64,000 nt of DNA from Desulfonema magnum (GCF_017377395.1 NZ_CP061800.1:1798001-1862000), one strand, 5' to 3'. Shown: positions 1 through 9,131, numbered from the stretch's first letter. The notes: a model not told the origin generated them from the letters alone. Numbers and translations: made by a program.

Positions 1-1007
1 TCTGGTTTACGGCAATTTTCGGATATTCGGAAGTTGAAACTCGAAACTTGAAACTTGAAACTCGAAACTTGAAACTCGAAACTCGGGACTTGAAACTCGA
101 AACTCGAAACTTGAAACTCGAAACTCGAAACTCGGAGGTTGAAACTCGGAACTCGGAAGCGGATAACCAAGTTTCAAGTTTCAAGTTTCAAGTTTCAACA
201 AATATCCGTATTCTTCTTGTGGAGGATAATCGGCTGAATCAGAAGGTCGCTCTGGCAATGATGAAAAAACTCGGGTTATCTGCGGACCTTGCCAGCAACG
301 GCACTGAGGCCATTAAGGCTATCCGGACAACATCTTATGATCTTGTTCTGATGGATATTCAGATGCCTGAAATGGACGGTATTGAAGCCACGAAAAAGAT
401 TCGAAATTCAGAACTCGAAGCTCGAAATATACCCATCATTGCCATGACTGCCAATGTCATGAAAGGAGACCGGGAACGCTGTCTTGAAGCGGGTATGAAT
501 GATTATATATCCAAACCAATCGATCCTGATGAGCTTCTTTCCGCTGTGGAAAAACAGTTATCAGGTATGCATTCGCATTTTTCAGCTATTATTTCTAAGC
601 CATCAGCGGGCAGCGAACAATTATCAGAAAAAGATCAGGTGGCAACTGAGAATTCGCAGTTTGCGGATTCTGAATGTTTTAACAAGGAAGAGCTGTTAAA
701 CCGAATGGGAGGGGATGAGACGCTTTGTAAAAAATTTTCAAAAATGTTTGTGCAAAGAATGCCGGTGGAAATTGAAGAATTAAAGGCTGTTCTGGATAAA
801 AATGATCCTGAGCTGGTCACATTACAGGCGCACAATATCAAGGGAATGTGTTCGAATATCTCGGCATACGCGCTTAGGGATATCGCATATGAAATGGAAC
901 TTGCCGGAAAGAAAGGCGACTTGGACGGTGTTCGTGCGCTTATTGATGATTTAAAACAGGAATTAGACAGGTTCATTCACGTTATTACAAATATCAGCAT
1001 AGCATAA
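1..1007 (+). CDS. Hybrid sensor histidine kinase, C-terminal part (kinase end, REC, HPt)
   Basis: The frame is open from the window edge (codons begin at base 3), so the 5' part is missing. The first residues WFTAIF look like the end of a HATPase_c domain of hybrid kinases. Next comes a linker of about 50 residues made of a heptad repeat (ETRNLKL type) encoded by a 7-bp DNA array. A receiver domain follows, with EDN near base 221, the phospho-acceptor Asp of LMDIQMP at 354-356, AMTAN and SKPID. An HPt domain ends the protein, with its His in QAHNIKG at 831-833. This layout supports a BarA-type phosphorelay; input and partner are unknown. The 3' end overlaps the convergent radical SAM gene by 14 bp. 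Domain calls are strong. The kinase assignment rests on only a few residues. Confidence 0.85.
   Translation, partial: WFTAIFGYSEVETRNLKLETRNLKLETRDLKLETRNLKLETRNSEVETRNSEADNQVSSFKFQVSTNIRILLVEDNRLNQKVALAMMKKLGLSADLASNGTEAIKAIRTTSYDLVLMDIQMPEMDGIEATKKIRNSELEARNIPIIAMTANVMKGDRERCLEAGMNDYISKPIDPDELLSAVEKQLSGMHSHFSAIISKPSAGSEQLSEKDQVATENSQFADSECFNKEELLNRMGGDETLCKKFSKMFVQRMPVEIEELKAVLDKNDPELVTLQAHNIKGMCSNISAYALRDIAYEMELAGKKGDLDGVRALIDDLKQELDRFIHVITNISIA
33..198 (+). repeat. In-frame 7-bp tandem array (GAAACTY, then inverted AAGTTTC)
   Basis: About 18 degenerate copies of GAAACTY run from 33 to 160, followed by four copies in the opposite orientation at 169-198. Three 7-bp units equal seven codons, giving a heptapeptide repeat in the kinase linker. 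The two blocks could pair as a hairpin. Where a T would create TGA in frame (bases 42, 63, 84, 105, 126, 147), the sequence always has C. Confidence 0.9.
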
Positions 1008-1929
1008 ACACACGCCGCTGACTGTCGAGCCGTGTAATTCCCTCTTCTTTTGCCGCGTCCAACGCCATTTCATATTCTGTTCTTGAAGGAAAACCTGCAA
1101 GTTCTTTAATTTCAGCAGCTTTGCCGCACGGCCTGTACTGGGGCATGATATTTACATAGGTGTTCGGTGAAATTTCATTTGCAATAAATCGCATCACGTC
1201 GCGTGTGCCTGCGAGATTGTGAGGCAGAACAAGATGCCGTACCAGAAGTCCCCGCGTGGCAATACCGGATTCATCTGTGACCAGGTCCCCGACCTGACGG
1301 TGCATTTCCGTCAGCGCATCACGCGCAACCTCCGGGTAATCTCCGGCCTTGCAGGTTTTTTCGGCAATTTGAGAATCCCAGAATTTAAAATCAGGCATAT
1401 AAATATCAAAAACCCCTTCAAGCAGTTTCAGAGTTTCAACACGGTCATAGGCACCGGTGTTATAAACCATCGGAACAGAAAGTCCTTTTTTTACAGCAAG
1501 TTCGACAGCCGAAAGAATCTGGGGGACAACATGGGACGGAGTAACAAAATTGATATTATGACAGCCTTCTCCTTGCAGGGAAAGCATCATCTCGGCAATA
1601 CGCTCATGAGAGACTTCCTCGCCGTACCCCTCATGGCTGATGTCATAATTCTGACAAAAATTACACAGCAAATTACAGTGGGTAAAAAATATCGTTCCGG
1701 AGCCGTGGGAGCCGACCAGCGGGGCCTCTTCCCCGAAGTGGGGCGTATAGCTTGACACCCAGGCGTTTTCACCTGTCCTGCACACGCCGACTTCGCCGGA
1801 AACACGGTCAACCCCGCATAATCTGGGGCAGAGTGCGCAGGAACTTAAAATTTCAAAAGCGTGTTTTATCTTTTTTTTAAGCAACCCTTTTTCAAAGGTT
1901 TCCACATAGGCAGGTTTAAAAGATGACAT
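994..1929 (-). CDS. Radical SAM protein, PflA/PflX-like (COG1313 type)
   Basis: This 311-residue protein resembles the pyruvate formate-lyase-activating-enzyme homologues of the PflX group. The radical SAM cluster motif CNLLCNFC (CxxxCxxC) lies near residue 87, preceded by a cysteine-rich stretch CALCPRLC near residue 31 that is typical of the group. Later features such as NFVTPSH, YNTGAYD and YMPDFKFW also fit. Members are thought to carry a 4Fe-4S cluster and cleave S-adenosylmethionine; the substrate is unknown. The gene converges with the histidine kinase and overlaps its stop by 14 bp. Its upstream side (1930-2167) is filled by 7-bp arrays. No cognate glycyl-radical enzyme is seen in the window. 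Confidence 0.85.
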   Translation of the reverse strand: MSSFKPAYVETFEKGLLKKKIKHAFEILSSCALCPRLCGVDRVSGEVGVCRTGENAWVSSYTPHFGEEAPLVGSHGSGTIFFTHCNLLCNFCQNYDISHEGYGEEVSHERIAEMMLSLQGEGCHNINFVTPSHVVPQILSAVELAVKKGLSVPMVYNTGAYDRVETLKLLEGVFDIYMPDFKFWDSQIAEKTCKAGDYPEVARDALTEMHRQVGDLVTDESGIATRGLLVRHLVLPHNLAGTRDVMRFIANEISPNTYVNIMPQYRPCGKAAEIKELAGFPSRTEYEMALDAAKEEGITRLDSQRRVFMLC

Positions 1930-1954
1930 GATTATGAATTCTCCTGGTTGAATG

Positions 1955-2174
1955 AAGAATTGAAAATTGAGAATTGAAAATTGAGAATTGAAAGCATAGG
2001 TGGGTTGAGAAACCCGAAATTTTCATGTGATCCGTCAAAATGAGCGACGATCATCGCTCTCGGATTTTTGTTCCTTAACCTGACTTACGCGGCTATATTT
2101 GTTTCTGACTCATAACGTATTAAGGAACAACTCTGATTTTCAATTTCCAATTCTCCATTCTCCATTCTCAATTA
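1955..2174. repeat. Pair of 7-bp arrays (AATTGAR and its complement)
   Basis: At 1955-1994 the unit GAATTGA/AAATTGA repeats about six times. At 2139-2174 the complementary unit TCCATTC/TCAATTC repeats. The blocks are inverted relative to each other, and the right one runs into the stop codon of the fur-feoA gene. No gene is seen between them. Confidence 0.8.
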
Positions 2175-2848
2175 TTACTTGGCTGGACCAATATTTTTTG
2201 TGCCAGTCCCCGACCTAGGGCAAGACGGTTATAATCTAGGGCGATCACCAATTGCCCTTTGTTAAAATTAGTGACAACTTCTATTTCATCCCCGATTCTC
2301 AGCCCCATAGACAATAAACGCATCTGGGAAGCAGAGCCTCCGATAAACTCTTTTATAACCAATCGTTCCCCCTGTTTGGCTGTCACAAGGGATATCAGTT
2401 GTTCCCGCTTCTTAAGACATTCGGAACAGATCCCATATATCTCCATCTTGTGCTGAAGCATATGAAATCCATGAACCGCGGCAACCTGCACCTGAAGATT
2501 TTCGAGCTGATCCTCCTTGAATTCTATGATTTTTCTACATTTTGTACAAATCATATGGTCATGGTGCTGGCCCAGATGCCTATGTTCATACCACACCACT
2601 CCGTTATCAAACTGGTTTGTCTGAGCAAAACCGAACTGACACATCATCCGGAGCGTGTCTCTGACAAAGTCGGGATCTGATTTATATCCGTATTCTTCAA
2701 GCAGCTGAATCAGATCCTTATCCGTCATATGGCGTTCGGCCTGAAGAAAAACCTCAAGCACCTTGAATCTGTCTTCAAAATCATCAATATGCTCCTGCTT
2801 GAAAAGCTTTTTAAACTGTTTCTTTTCCTGGTTGTGAAGCTGCATCAT
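2168..2848 (-). CDS. Fur-family metalloregulator fused to a FeoA domain
   Basis: This 226-residue protein joins two iron-related domains. Residues 1-150 form a Fur/Zur/PerR-type repressor: a winged-helix N-terminus, then HHDHMICTKC and HKMEIYGICSEC, which hold the His and Cys metal ligands (two CxxC pairs). Residues about 155-226 match FeoA (SH3-like): the LISLVTAKQGERLVIKEF start, then MRLLSMGLRIGDEIEVV. FeoA normally works with the FeoB ferrous-iron transporter, so the fusion probably links ferrous-iron uptake with transcriptional control; this is inference. No feoB lies in the window. The start follows an AT-rich upstream region. A 7-bp array touches the 3' end. Confidence 0.9.
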   Translation of the reverse strand: MMQLHNQEKKQFKKLFKQEHIDDFEDRFKVLEVFLQAERHMTDKDLIQLLEEYGYKSDPDFVRDTLRMMCQFGFAQTNQFDNGVVWYEHRHLGQHHDHMICTKCRKIIEFKEDQLENLQVQVAAVHGFHMLQHKMEIYGICSECLKKREQLISLVTAKQGERLVIKEFIGGSASQMRLLSMGLRIGDEIEVVTNFNKGQLVIALDYNRLALGRGLAQKILVQPSNN

Positions 2849-2931
2849 TGTAGATCCCTGTTATTAAAAAAGAATAATCACACTGACATCATGGTATAAA
2901 ATACAATAAAGGGGAATATTCAAAACAAATT

Positions 2932-3174
2932 TTAACGGCCAGGTCCGGGGATATCATAAGTGGTGCATGAGCCGCTTGAACATGTTCTTGTCTGGGATGT
3001 CATCCCGGACGGACTTCCCCCGGATCCCATGGCATAGTTAGTGGTACTGAGAACCCGTTCAAAATCTTCGGACTTACATTTGGGACATCTGAGTTCAACC
3101 TCCTCATCAGTATTCATAATAAGCAGTTCAAAAAATTCCTCGCATTTCGAGCATTTAAATTCATATATCGGCAT
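2932..3174 (-). CDS. FmdB-family zinc-ribbon protein
   Basis: This is an 80-residue protein of the FmdB/regulatory zinc-ribbon family. It begins MPIYEFKCSKCEEFF and has a second pair CPKC near residue 30, giving a four-Cys zinc ribbon. The tail is Gly/Ser rich with extra cysteines (TCSSGSC), common in family members. The function of most members is unknown; some were proposed as regulators of formamidase or methylamidase genes. It lies 84 bp upstream of, and in the same direction as, the Fur-FeoA gene. The gene at 36441 is a second member. Confidence 0.85.
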   Translation of the reverse strand: MPIYEFKCSKCEEFFELLIMNTDEEVELRCPKCKSEDFERVLSTTNYAMGSGGSPSGMTSQTRTCSSGSCTTYDIPGPGR

Positions 3175-3205
3175 AATATTTTCCTTTAAATTAATTTTAT
3201 TAAAA

Positions 3206-3673
3206 GGTGTTAGGTGTTGGGTGTTAGGTGGTGTTAGGTGTTAGGTGTTAGGTGTTAGGTGTTAGGTGAAAAAATTTCGTTGAGTATAAATGTCAATGGC
3301 TGTCATATAAACGGCCATGAGCGGTCCGCTCACAACGAAACATGAAAGAACTTTTAACTTCAGTCACTTTATTAACTTTAGTCACTTTCATATAAACGGG
3401 CAACCTGGCGGGTCACAACGAACGATGAAAGCCGTGGCAAATCACAAATGACTTTCATACAAACTCCCAAGCCCGCGGTCACAAAGAATAATTAAAGTTT
3501 TACAATTTTTCGTAACACCTAACACCTAACACCTAACACCACCTAACACCTAAACACTTTCATATAAACAGACATGACCTTCGGTCACAACGAACCATGA
3601 AAGTTTTATAGTTTTTCCTAACACTTAACACCTAACACCTAACACCTAACACCTAACACCTAACACTTAACAC
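3206..3673. repeat. 7-bp TAACACC arrays around palindromic units
   Basis: Arrays of the 7-bp unit TTAGGTG (3206-3268) and its complement TAACACC (3512-3555, 3616-3673) flank a block. The block holds about four degenerate units that start CTTTCATATAAAC, contain GGTCACAACGAA and end CATGAAAG (near 3302-3350, 3388-3431, 3453-3500, 3548-3603). I see no coding region from 3175 to 4017. Confidence 0.8.
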
Positions 3674-3781
3674 TTTCATATAAATATAAACAGCTTTTAT
3701 AAAACTTCACCTCTGGTATGGAAAAAAGATAAGTTTTTTTGAAAAAACATGACGTATCACTCGATGATCAAGTATCAGACA

Positions 3782-3859
3782 TGTAGGGTGGGTGGAGCGA
3801 AGCGCAACCCACCGTCTGTCTGCTGTCGGTGGGTTGCGCTTCGCTCCACCCACCCTACA
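3782..3859. repeat. Dispersed palindrome TGTAGGGTGGGTGGAGCGAA
   Basis: This near-perfect inverted repeat has arms of about 32 bp around a short loop. Other copies are a full palindrome at 57839-57916 and single arms at about 13719-13753 and 63008-63040. Similar GTAGGGTGGG palindromes are widespread in bacterial genomes. Confidence 0.85.
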
Positions 3860-3960
3860 TTCCTACATTCCGGGGATTTTATTTTTTGGGAAATCCCTTA
3901 TCTCTTGATAATCAGGTATCAGAATAATCATGAAAGCTTCCTGAGACCTGAGACCCTAAC

Positions 3961-3989
3961 AAAAAAAGCTGCCGTAAGGCAGCTTTTTT
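3961..3989 (-). terminator. Rho-independent terminator of the 813-residue secreted-protein gene
   Basis: A stem AAAAAAGCTGCC/GGCAGCTTTTTT with a GTAA loop is followed on the minus strand by a run of seven T. It lies 28 bp past the stop of the gene ending at 4018. Confidence 0.8.
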
Positions 3990-4017
3990 AAAAACATCTG
4001 AAAGTATTCACGAGTTA

Positions 4018-6459
4018 TCACTGAGCGGACATGCTGTTTACCACAGGCATGATATCAATAATTCCGATATAACCGTCATCATCCACGTCATAAAAAGGAT
4101 CATATTCCTGACTCTCTTCAGTGACATTCCATCTTGAAGAAACCTTCATAATATCATTGTCATCAATCTTTCCATCACCATTAAAATCATAAAAAAGATT
4201 GCTGCTCATTATCTCTTCAAACGTGAATATCAGATCATCAGTAAATGAAGACACAATAACATCACATTTATGCGCCTGATGCGCCTGAATTTCGATTTCT
4301 TTTGTTTCTGATGAAATTTCAGTGTCTCCCTGATAACCCTTTACCGTGACACGGCAAAAACCGCTTTCCTTACCGCGCAGCACAAGACGATAATTACCTG
4401 TTTCCAGTACAGGCAAAGAAAATATATGCCCCCCGTTTTCATCCGTTTCAAAAGCAGCGCCCGGGATATATCCGCCTTCTTTACCACACTCTCTTTCTTT
4501 GGGATCATACACAATCATATCTGCCGGGCCTTCAACGATAAAGGACATCCAAAAAGTTTCAGGCTGCACAGACGGTGATTCAATATGTTCAACGATCTGC
4601 TGTCCCAAATCCTCTGATATTCTCCAATCATGCCACCTGGGAGCCGGCGGAATATCAAAAAGCACAGGCGATTTCGGATCATCTCTCCTGTCCCGCTTTT
4701 TCCTGGCAGCAGGTTCGTCATTCCCTGACAGCGAATCCAGAGGCGGAACATCTGCTGTCGCGCCGGTGATCTGCACAATAATATCATTGTAATCTGTGTC
4801 ACTTTTGACAAAGTCCTGATCTTCATAGGCAAAAGCAGTCCCCAGACCATTGACATCCGCTATCTGACCCACATGCATTCCATAATCCAAATTCGATAAT
4901 ACAATTGAAAACAGCGGACGCTTGTTCACATCTGTTGTTAAGGGGTTTTCAGCAAGCGATTCCAATGTGGAATTCGGTGTCAGTATCATTGCAAAGGTAT
5001 CCCCGGGCCGCATTTGGAAGCTCTTTACCCCCTTATAAGGACCTTTGTTCCAATTTACTGACTCCCCGAGCGAACCGCTGAACCGTGCGCCTTCTTTCAT
5101 ATCTGACAATACAACATAGCCCTCGGTGCTGTTTGACAATGCCCGTCTTACGGCTTCTTTTATAAATTCCTCCGGGTTTGCGATGAAATCTTTCATCCCT
5201 GAAAAACTGAATATGGCAAATTCCCCTTCATAACTCCCGCCGTCATACAGCCAGTCCGCCTTGACAATACCATTCTCTCCCACTTTGAATTCACCCGGAA
5301 TAATTGTCGGGTCAGTGCCGTTTATGTATTCATCCAGGTTTGAAACCTCATCTCCGTCCGGGTCTCCTGACGCGTCATTTGCCCCCGGATTCAGGCCGTA
5401 GGCAATTTCCCAGCCGTCCGGGATCCCGTCACTGTCTGTATCGGCTTTTTTCGGATTTGTCCCTTTTTGGTATTCTGACAAATTGGACAGTCCGTCCCCG
5501 TCTGAGTCCGTACCACCGTCATTCACAGAGGGATTCAGGCCGTAGGCAATTTCCCAGCCGTCCGGGATCCCGTCACCGTCCGTGTCAGCCTTGTTCGGAT
5601 TTGTCCCTTTTTGGTATTCTGACAAATTGGACAGCCCGTCCCTGTCTGAGTCCGCGGCACCGTCATTCACAGAGGGATTCAGGCCCTTTGAAATCTCCCA
5701 GCCGTCCGGAATCCCGTCACCGTCTGTATCAGCTTTTTTGGGATTTGTTCCTTTTTTATATTCATTCAAATTTGACACGCCGTCACCGTCCGGATCCCCG
5801 GCAGCATCATTTGCAGAAGGGTTCAGCCCGTTAGCGACTTCCCAGGCATAAGGCATCCCGTCATTGTCATCATCCGAACCCGGGGCAGGCGGAGGCGGCG
5901 GTTCATCCGAACCCACGCCTGTGGTATCGCCGCTCATATCATCGGCAAGCCAGACATTCCCTTTTTCACCCTTCAAGACAACATAATCAATATAGGCTCC
6001 GGCCGGCGCGTTGACGGTCAGATATTTCATTGAACTATATATATTTGTCGGCCCGGACACGGTCACTGTCCTGCCGTTGGTCAGATGCGCCTCAAGAATA
6101 AAATCGCCATAGGTGCTGTAGCCAGTTTTGAACCAGGTCCCGTTGTTGCTTGTAAAGTCAACAATAACGCCCCTGGCATCTGCATTGGTACCGGCCCACA
6201 GCCAGAAATTTCCATTATGGTGAAAAAAAGCATCTCCGTAAGAAAGCTTCAGATCATCCGAATAGGTGTTATATTTCCCGGTTCTGCTGTCACCGTACAT
6301 GGCATTAAATCCGCTGAAATTTTTAAAAGAGACCCCCTCAATATTGTTGACAGGATTGCCGTTTTTCCCATCTTCAAAATTAATAAAAAAGGCCGCGGAA
6401 CTACCGGCCAGCCCGAAAAACAACAATGTTATCCACATCACAATTAAAAACTTTTTCAT
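4018..6459 (-). CDS. Secreted TSP3-repeat / DUF4114 / dockerin-like protein
   Basis: This 813-residue exported protein has a clear signal peptide (residues 1-24, hydrophobic core ending GSSAAF). A beta-rich N-terminal region of about 160 residues comes next. About four calcium-binding thrombospondin type 3 units follow (residues 195-385; pattern DTDGDGIPDGWE ... NPS.ND). A DUF4114 domain comes next (about 395-570, with DTDYNDIIVQ). After a Pro/Arg-rich linker (DEPAARKKRDRRDDPK) and a beta domain, the protein ends in a dockerin-like pair of EF-hand loops (DFNGDGKIDDNDI and DVDDDGYIGIIDI, residues 755-813). It is probably surface or matrix located and calcium dependent. The three central TSP3 units are almost identical at DNA level, so copy number may vary. 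Function is unknown; it shares modules with genes at 14085, 48760, 50322 and 56593. Confidence 0.85.
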   Translation of the reverse strand: MKKFLIVMWITLLFFGLAGSSAAFFINFEDGKNGNPVNNIEGVSFKNFSGFNAMYGDSRTGKYNTYSDDLKLSYGDAFFHHNGNFWLWAGTNADARGVIVDFTSNNGTWFKTGYSTYGDFILEAHLTNGRTVTVSGPTNIYSSMKYLTVNAPAGAYIDYVVLKGEKGNVWLADDMSGDTTGVGSDEPPPPPAPGSDDDNDGMPYAWEVANGLNPSANDAAGDPDGDGVSNLNEYKKGTNPKKADTDGDGIPDGWEISKGLNPSVNDGAADSDRDGLSNLSEYQKGTNPNKADTDGDGIPDGWEIAYGLNPSVNDGGTDSDGDGLSNLSEYQKGTNPKKADTDSDGIPDGWEIAYGLNPGANDASGDPDGDEVSNLDEYINGTDPTIIPGEFKVGENGIVKADWLYDGGSYEGEFAIFSFSGMKDFIANPEEFIKEAVRRALSNSTEGYVVLSDMKEGARFSGSLGESVNWNKGPYKGVKSFQMRPGDTFAMILTPNSTLESLAENPLTTDVNKRPLFSIVLSNLDYGMHVGQIADVNGLGTAFAYEDQDFVKSDTDYNDIIVQITGATADVPPLDSLSGNDEPAARKKRDRRDDPKSPVLFDIPPAPRWHDWRISEDLGQQIVEHIESPSVQPETFWMSFIVEGPADMIVYDPKERECGKEGGYIPGAAFETDENGGHIFSLPVLETGNYRLVLRGKESGFCRVTVKGYQGDTEISSETKEIEIQAHQAHKCDVIVSSFTDDLIFTFEEIMSSNLFYDFNGDGKIDDNDIMKVSSRWNVTEESQEYDPFYDVDDDGYIGIIDIMPVVNSMSAQ

Positions 6460-6752
6460 TCCTTTGCCCCCCTTTGTTTTAATGTTGGCTAACGGGTTGG
6501 CTATTTTTTGAACCCATTGCTTTTAAAGAAAAAAATAACTTTTTAAAACCGTTGTTCCGGCTCACTTTAACCTAACTCAAGATACACCTGAAAATCCTTT
6601 TTCTTACACCCGCGCCCTGTTTTTATAATTTCTTTTATAAGAACAAAAGTCAAAAATGAGCTTTTTGTATTTCATTTATGTATTGCTTTTGTCAAAATAT
6701 TTGTTGGTAAATTTGGAAAAAAACGGCTAAAAAACGGAAAAACACTATCTGA
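6460..6752. other. Intergenic, AT-rich, no gene seen
   Basis: This gap lies upstream of the secreted TSP3 protein gene (minus strand) and must hold its promoter, but I cannot fix one. No repeat of the dispersed families is visible here. Confidence 0.5.
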
Positions 6753-6767
6753 GGCACGATATTTGCT
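6753..6767 (+). promoter_or_regulatory. Orphan sigma-54-like promoter element
   Basis: GGCACG-ATAT-TTGCT matches the -24/-12 consensus GGCACG-N4-TTGCW exactly, with A instead of T before the GG. It points rightward, but the next gene (6808-8673) is on the other strand. It may drive an unannotated RNA or be a chance match. Confidence 0.4.
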
Positions 6768-6807
6768 TAAAATAAGTATCCGGAATGATAACAAAGCGTT
6801 TTTCCGA

Positions 6808-8673
6808 TTATATCGTTAGCGAATCTTCAATTTCATACCAAAATCGGCTTTTCCGATTGGATTCCCCTCTTCTGTAAGCCGCGCAACTGATAAACAGATA
6901 TTTTTCCGCTCGGGTGATGGCAACATACATCAGGCGTCTTTCTTCCTCAAGTTCGATGTCAGAATTCTTTGATCTCCAGTGCGGGAAAAGGTCTTCCTCG
7001 CAGCCCACGACAAACACAACGTAATATTCCAATCCCTTGCTGGCATGTATTGTTGAAAGTTTCACACCGGGCTTTTCGCTTTGATCGTCGTCGTCGTCAT
7101 CCTTATCTTCCTGAATCAGGTCCGCTTCTTCCAGGAATTCAAGGATGGTTTGTTTTTTTGAGGCCGAATGAAGCAGTTCATCCATGTTTTCTTTTCTTGA
7201 AATAAAATCTGTTGAATTGGATTTTGAATATTTTTCAAGATAATCCATATAGTTAAACCTGGACAAAATTTCACGGATCGCGTCATCCGGTTTCTTTTCC
7301 CTGATTTCATCAAGGGCTTCAATTAACTGACTGAGCGCGTTATGAATTTTTTTGCTCATCACCCTTTCGGAAAGCACTTTCCGCACAGCATCCTGAAGAC
7401 TCATGCCATCAGTCCGTATGTCAGCTATTTTTCTGATGGTTTTCTCACCAATTCCCCGTTTGGGAAGATTGATGATGCGCTCAAATGAGACATTATCCTT
7501 TTGAAAAACAGAGGCTTTGAGATAAGAATTCATATCAAGTATTTCTTTTCGTTCAAAAAATCCTTTGGACCCCATCATCTGATACGGAATCTCCAGGAAT
7601 CTGAAAGCCTTTTCAAAAGACAGGGAACAAAATTTGGTCCGGTACAGCACCGCGATTCTCTCAGAAGGAATCCCCATATCACAAAGGGATATGATCTTTC
7701 TTCCCACCCATCTTGCTTCTGTTTCCTCATCAGAAAATTTGTGAAGCTTCACAATGCCCCCGTGTTTTTCAGAAAAGCATTTTTTTTCCATTTTATGGGT
7801 GTTATGTCCGATCAGCTCGTTTGCTGTCTGGACAATTTCATTTGCAGAACGATAGTTCTGCTCCAGCCGGAATATTTTGGCGTTCTTGTATTTTTTCGGA
7901 AATGAAAGAAACTGATCTATGTCGCTTCCTCTGAAGCGGTAAATACTCTGCCAGTCATCTCCCACGCAGAAAAGATTTCCGTTTTTTACCCAAAGATCGG
8001 TCAGCAGGGCCTGAAGCGGGTTTGTATCCTGAAATTCATCACACAGAACATACTGAAAAAGATTCTGATAAGACTCCCGGACATCCTTATGATCCCTGAG
8101 CAGATCACGGGTCTTGAGCAGAATATTGTCAAAATCCACGGCATTTGCGGAATACAATCTTTTTTCATAAACATTAAACACTTCAGCCAGCAGAATATTA
8201 TGGGAAACACGGGGTTTCCGGTCAAAATACGCTGTGGGATTACCGGAATTTTTTGCTTTTGAGATATGCGCTGTCACGGCCCCGACATATTTCTTGTCGT
8301 AATTCATTTCCGCGATAATCTCTTTCATTGTCTTTTCCTGCTGGTATGTCGCGTAAATTTGGAGAGGTATCTTATATCCCAGGAGAGGGCAATGCTGTCT
8401 GAGTATTCTGAAAGCTGCCGAGTGAAAGGTCCGCACCCACGGAAATTGGTTTAAGGGCAGTCCTGTTAATTCAACCAGCCTGGATTTCATTTCATCCGCG
8501 GCCTTGTTTGTGAAAGTGATGGCTAATATTCGTTTGGAATCATAGCCGTTTCGGATGAGACTGACGACTTTGTTTGTCAATACGGTTGTTTTTCCTGATC
8601 CTGCTCCGCTTACAACCAGCGTGGGAGCGCCGTTAAATTCGATTGCCTGTTTTTGTACAGAAGATAATTTCAT
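6808..8673 (-). CDS. UvrD/Rep-type superfamily I DNA helicase
   Basis: This 621-residue ATP-dependent 3'-5' DNA helicase has all the family motifs: Q motif near residue 5 (LSSVQKQAI), Walker A GAGSGKTTVL, motif Ia AITFTNKAADEM, motif II LCDEFQDTN, motif III VGDDWQSIYRFRG, motif IV LEQNYRS, motif V STIHASKGLEY and motif VI YVAITRAEK. It is shorter than typical UvrD or PcrA (about 720 residues), closer to Rep-like short forms. An acidic stretch (DKDDDDDDQSE) sits before motif V. It acts in the cytoplasm in repair or in removing blocks to replication. It stands alone; the next gene upstream is over 1 kb away. Confidence 0.92.
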   Translation of the reverse strand: MKLSSVQKQAIEFNGAPTLVVSGAGSGKTTVLTNKVVSLIRNGYDSKRILAITFTNKAADEMKSRLVELTGLPLNQFPWVRTFHSAAFRILRQHCPLLGYKIPLQIYATYQQEKTMKEIIAEMNYDKKYVGAVTAHISKAKNSGNPTAYFDRKPRVSHNILLAEVFNVYEKRLYSANAVDFDNILLKTRDLLRDHKDVRESYQNLFQYVLCDEFQDTNPLQALLTDLWVKNGNLFCVGDDWQSIYRFRGSDIDQFLSFPKKYKNAKIFRLEQNYRSANEIVQTANELIGHNTHKMEKKCFSEKHGGIVKLHKFSDEETEARWVGRKIISLCDMGIPSERIAVLYRTKFCSLSFEKAFRFLEIPYQMMGSKGFFERKEILDMNSYLKASVFQKDNVSFERIINLPKRGIGEKTIRKIADIRTDGMSLQDAVRKVLSERVMSKKIHNALSQLIEALDEIREKKPDDAIREILSRFNYMDYLEKYSKSNSTDFISRKENMDELLHSASKKQTILEFLEEADLIQEDKDDDDDDQSEKPGVKLSTIHASKGLEYYVVFVVGCEEDLFPHWRSKNSDIELEEERRLMYVAITRAEKYLFISCAAYRRGESNRKSRFWYEIEDSLTI

Positions 8674-8744
8674 TATGATGTGTCCGTCTGCTTTTCTATT
8701 GTCAGCAGATGGAATTTCCCCTTCGACAGGCTCAGGGTGCGGGC

Positions 8745-8816
8745 CGAAACGCCGCTCGTTAAGCTTGTCGAAACGCCGCTCGTTGAGCTTGTCGAAACGC
8801 CGCTCGTTGAGCTTGT
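8745..8816. repeat. 24-bp tandem repeat, three copies
   Basis: The unit CGAAACGCCGCTCGTTRAGC plus TTGT repeats at 8745, 8769 and 8793, with one base changed in the first copy. It follows a CTTCGACAGGCTCAGGG motif known as a dispersed repeat in many bacteria. Confidence 0.85.
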
Positions 8817-8900
8817 CGAAACGAACTCATGCCGAAGTCAGGAGGGATTTTCCATCTGCTGATTGTATGGAAAATTTTGAAATCTGCCTTGCTTCCCGCC

Positions 8901-8996
8901 CCCTCTCTCGCTACAGGGATTTTATATAAGAAGAGGATTCATAAGAAAAGGATTACAATCCCCTTCTTATACAAAATCCCTGTAGCGAGGGAGAAG
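8901..8996. repeat. Palindromic repeat family CTACAGGGATTTTATATAAG
   Basis: The inverted arms (CTCTCGCTACAGGGA and its complement) enclose a short AT-rich core. Related copies lie at 36102-36177 and, split by another element, at 52806-53045. No target duplication was found. Confidence 0.8.
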
Positions 8997-9131
8997 GAGA
9001 TTTCAGGCTTTGTTTTTTTCTCAATCAGTTATGAGTGGATTGGTTTATTTTTAGGAATAATTATCATATCGGACAGTAAAAATCAATATGAAACCCGAAA
9101 ATGAATTTCAGGACGGTTTTTAAAAAAGTTT

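Noticed and set aside
382..440. A repeat-like stretch RNSELEARN in the receiver domain that could be an inserted array unit
   Set aside because: The spacing between conserved receiver motifs is normal, so no insertion is needed to explain it.
5304..5834. Plus-strand frame rich in Arg and Pro
   Set aside because: It is the antisense of the TSP3 repeats of the secreted protein and has no supporting features.
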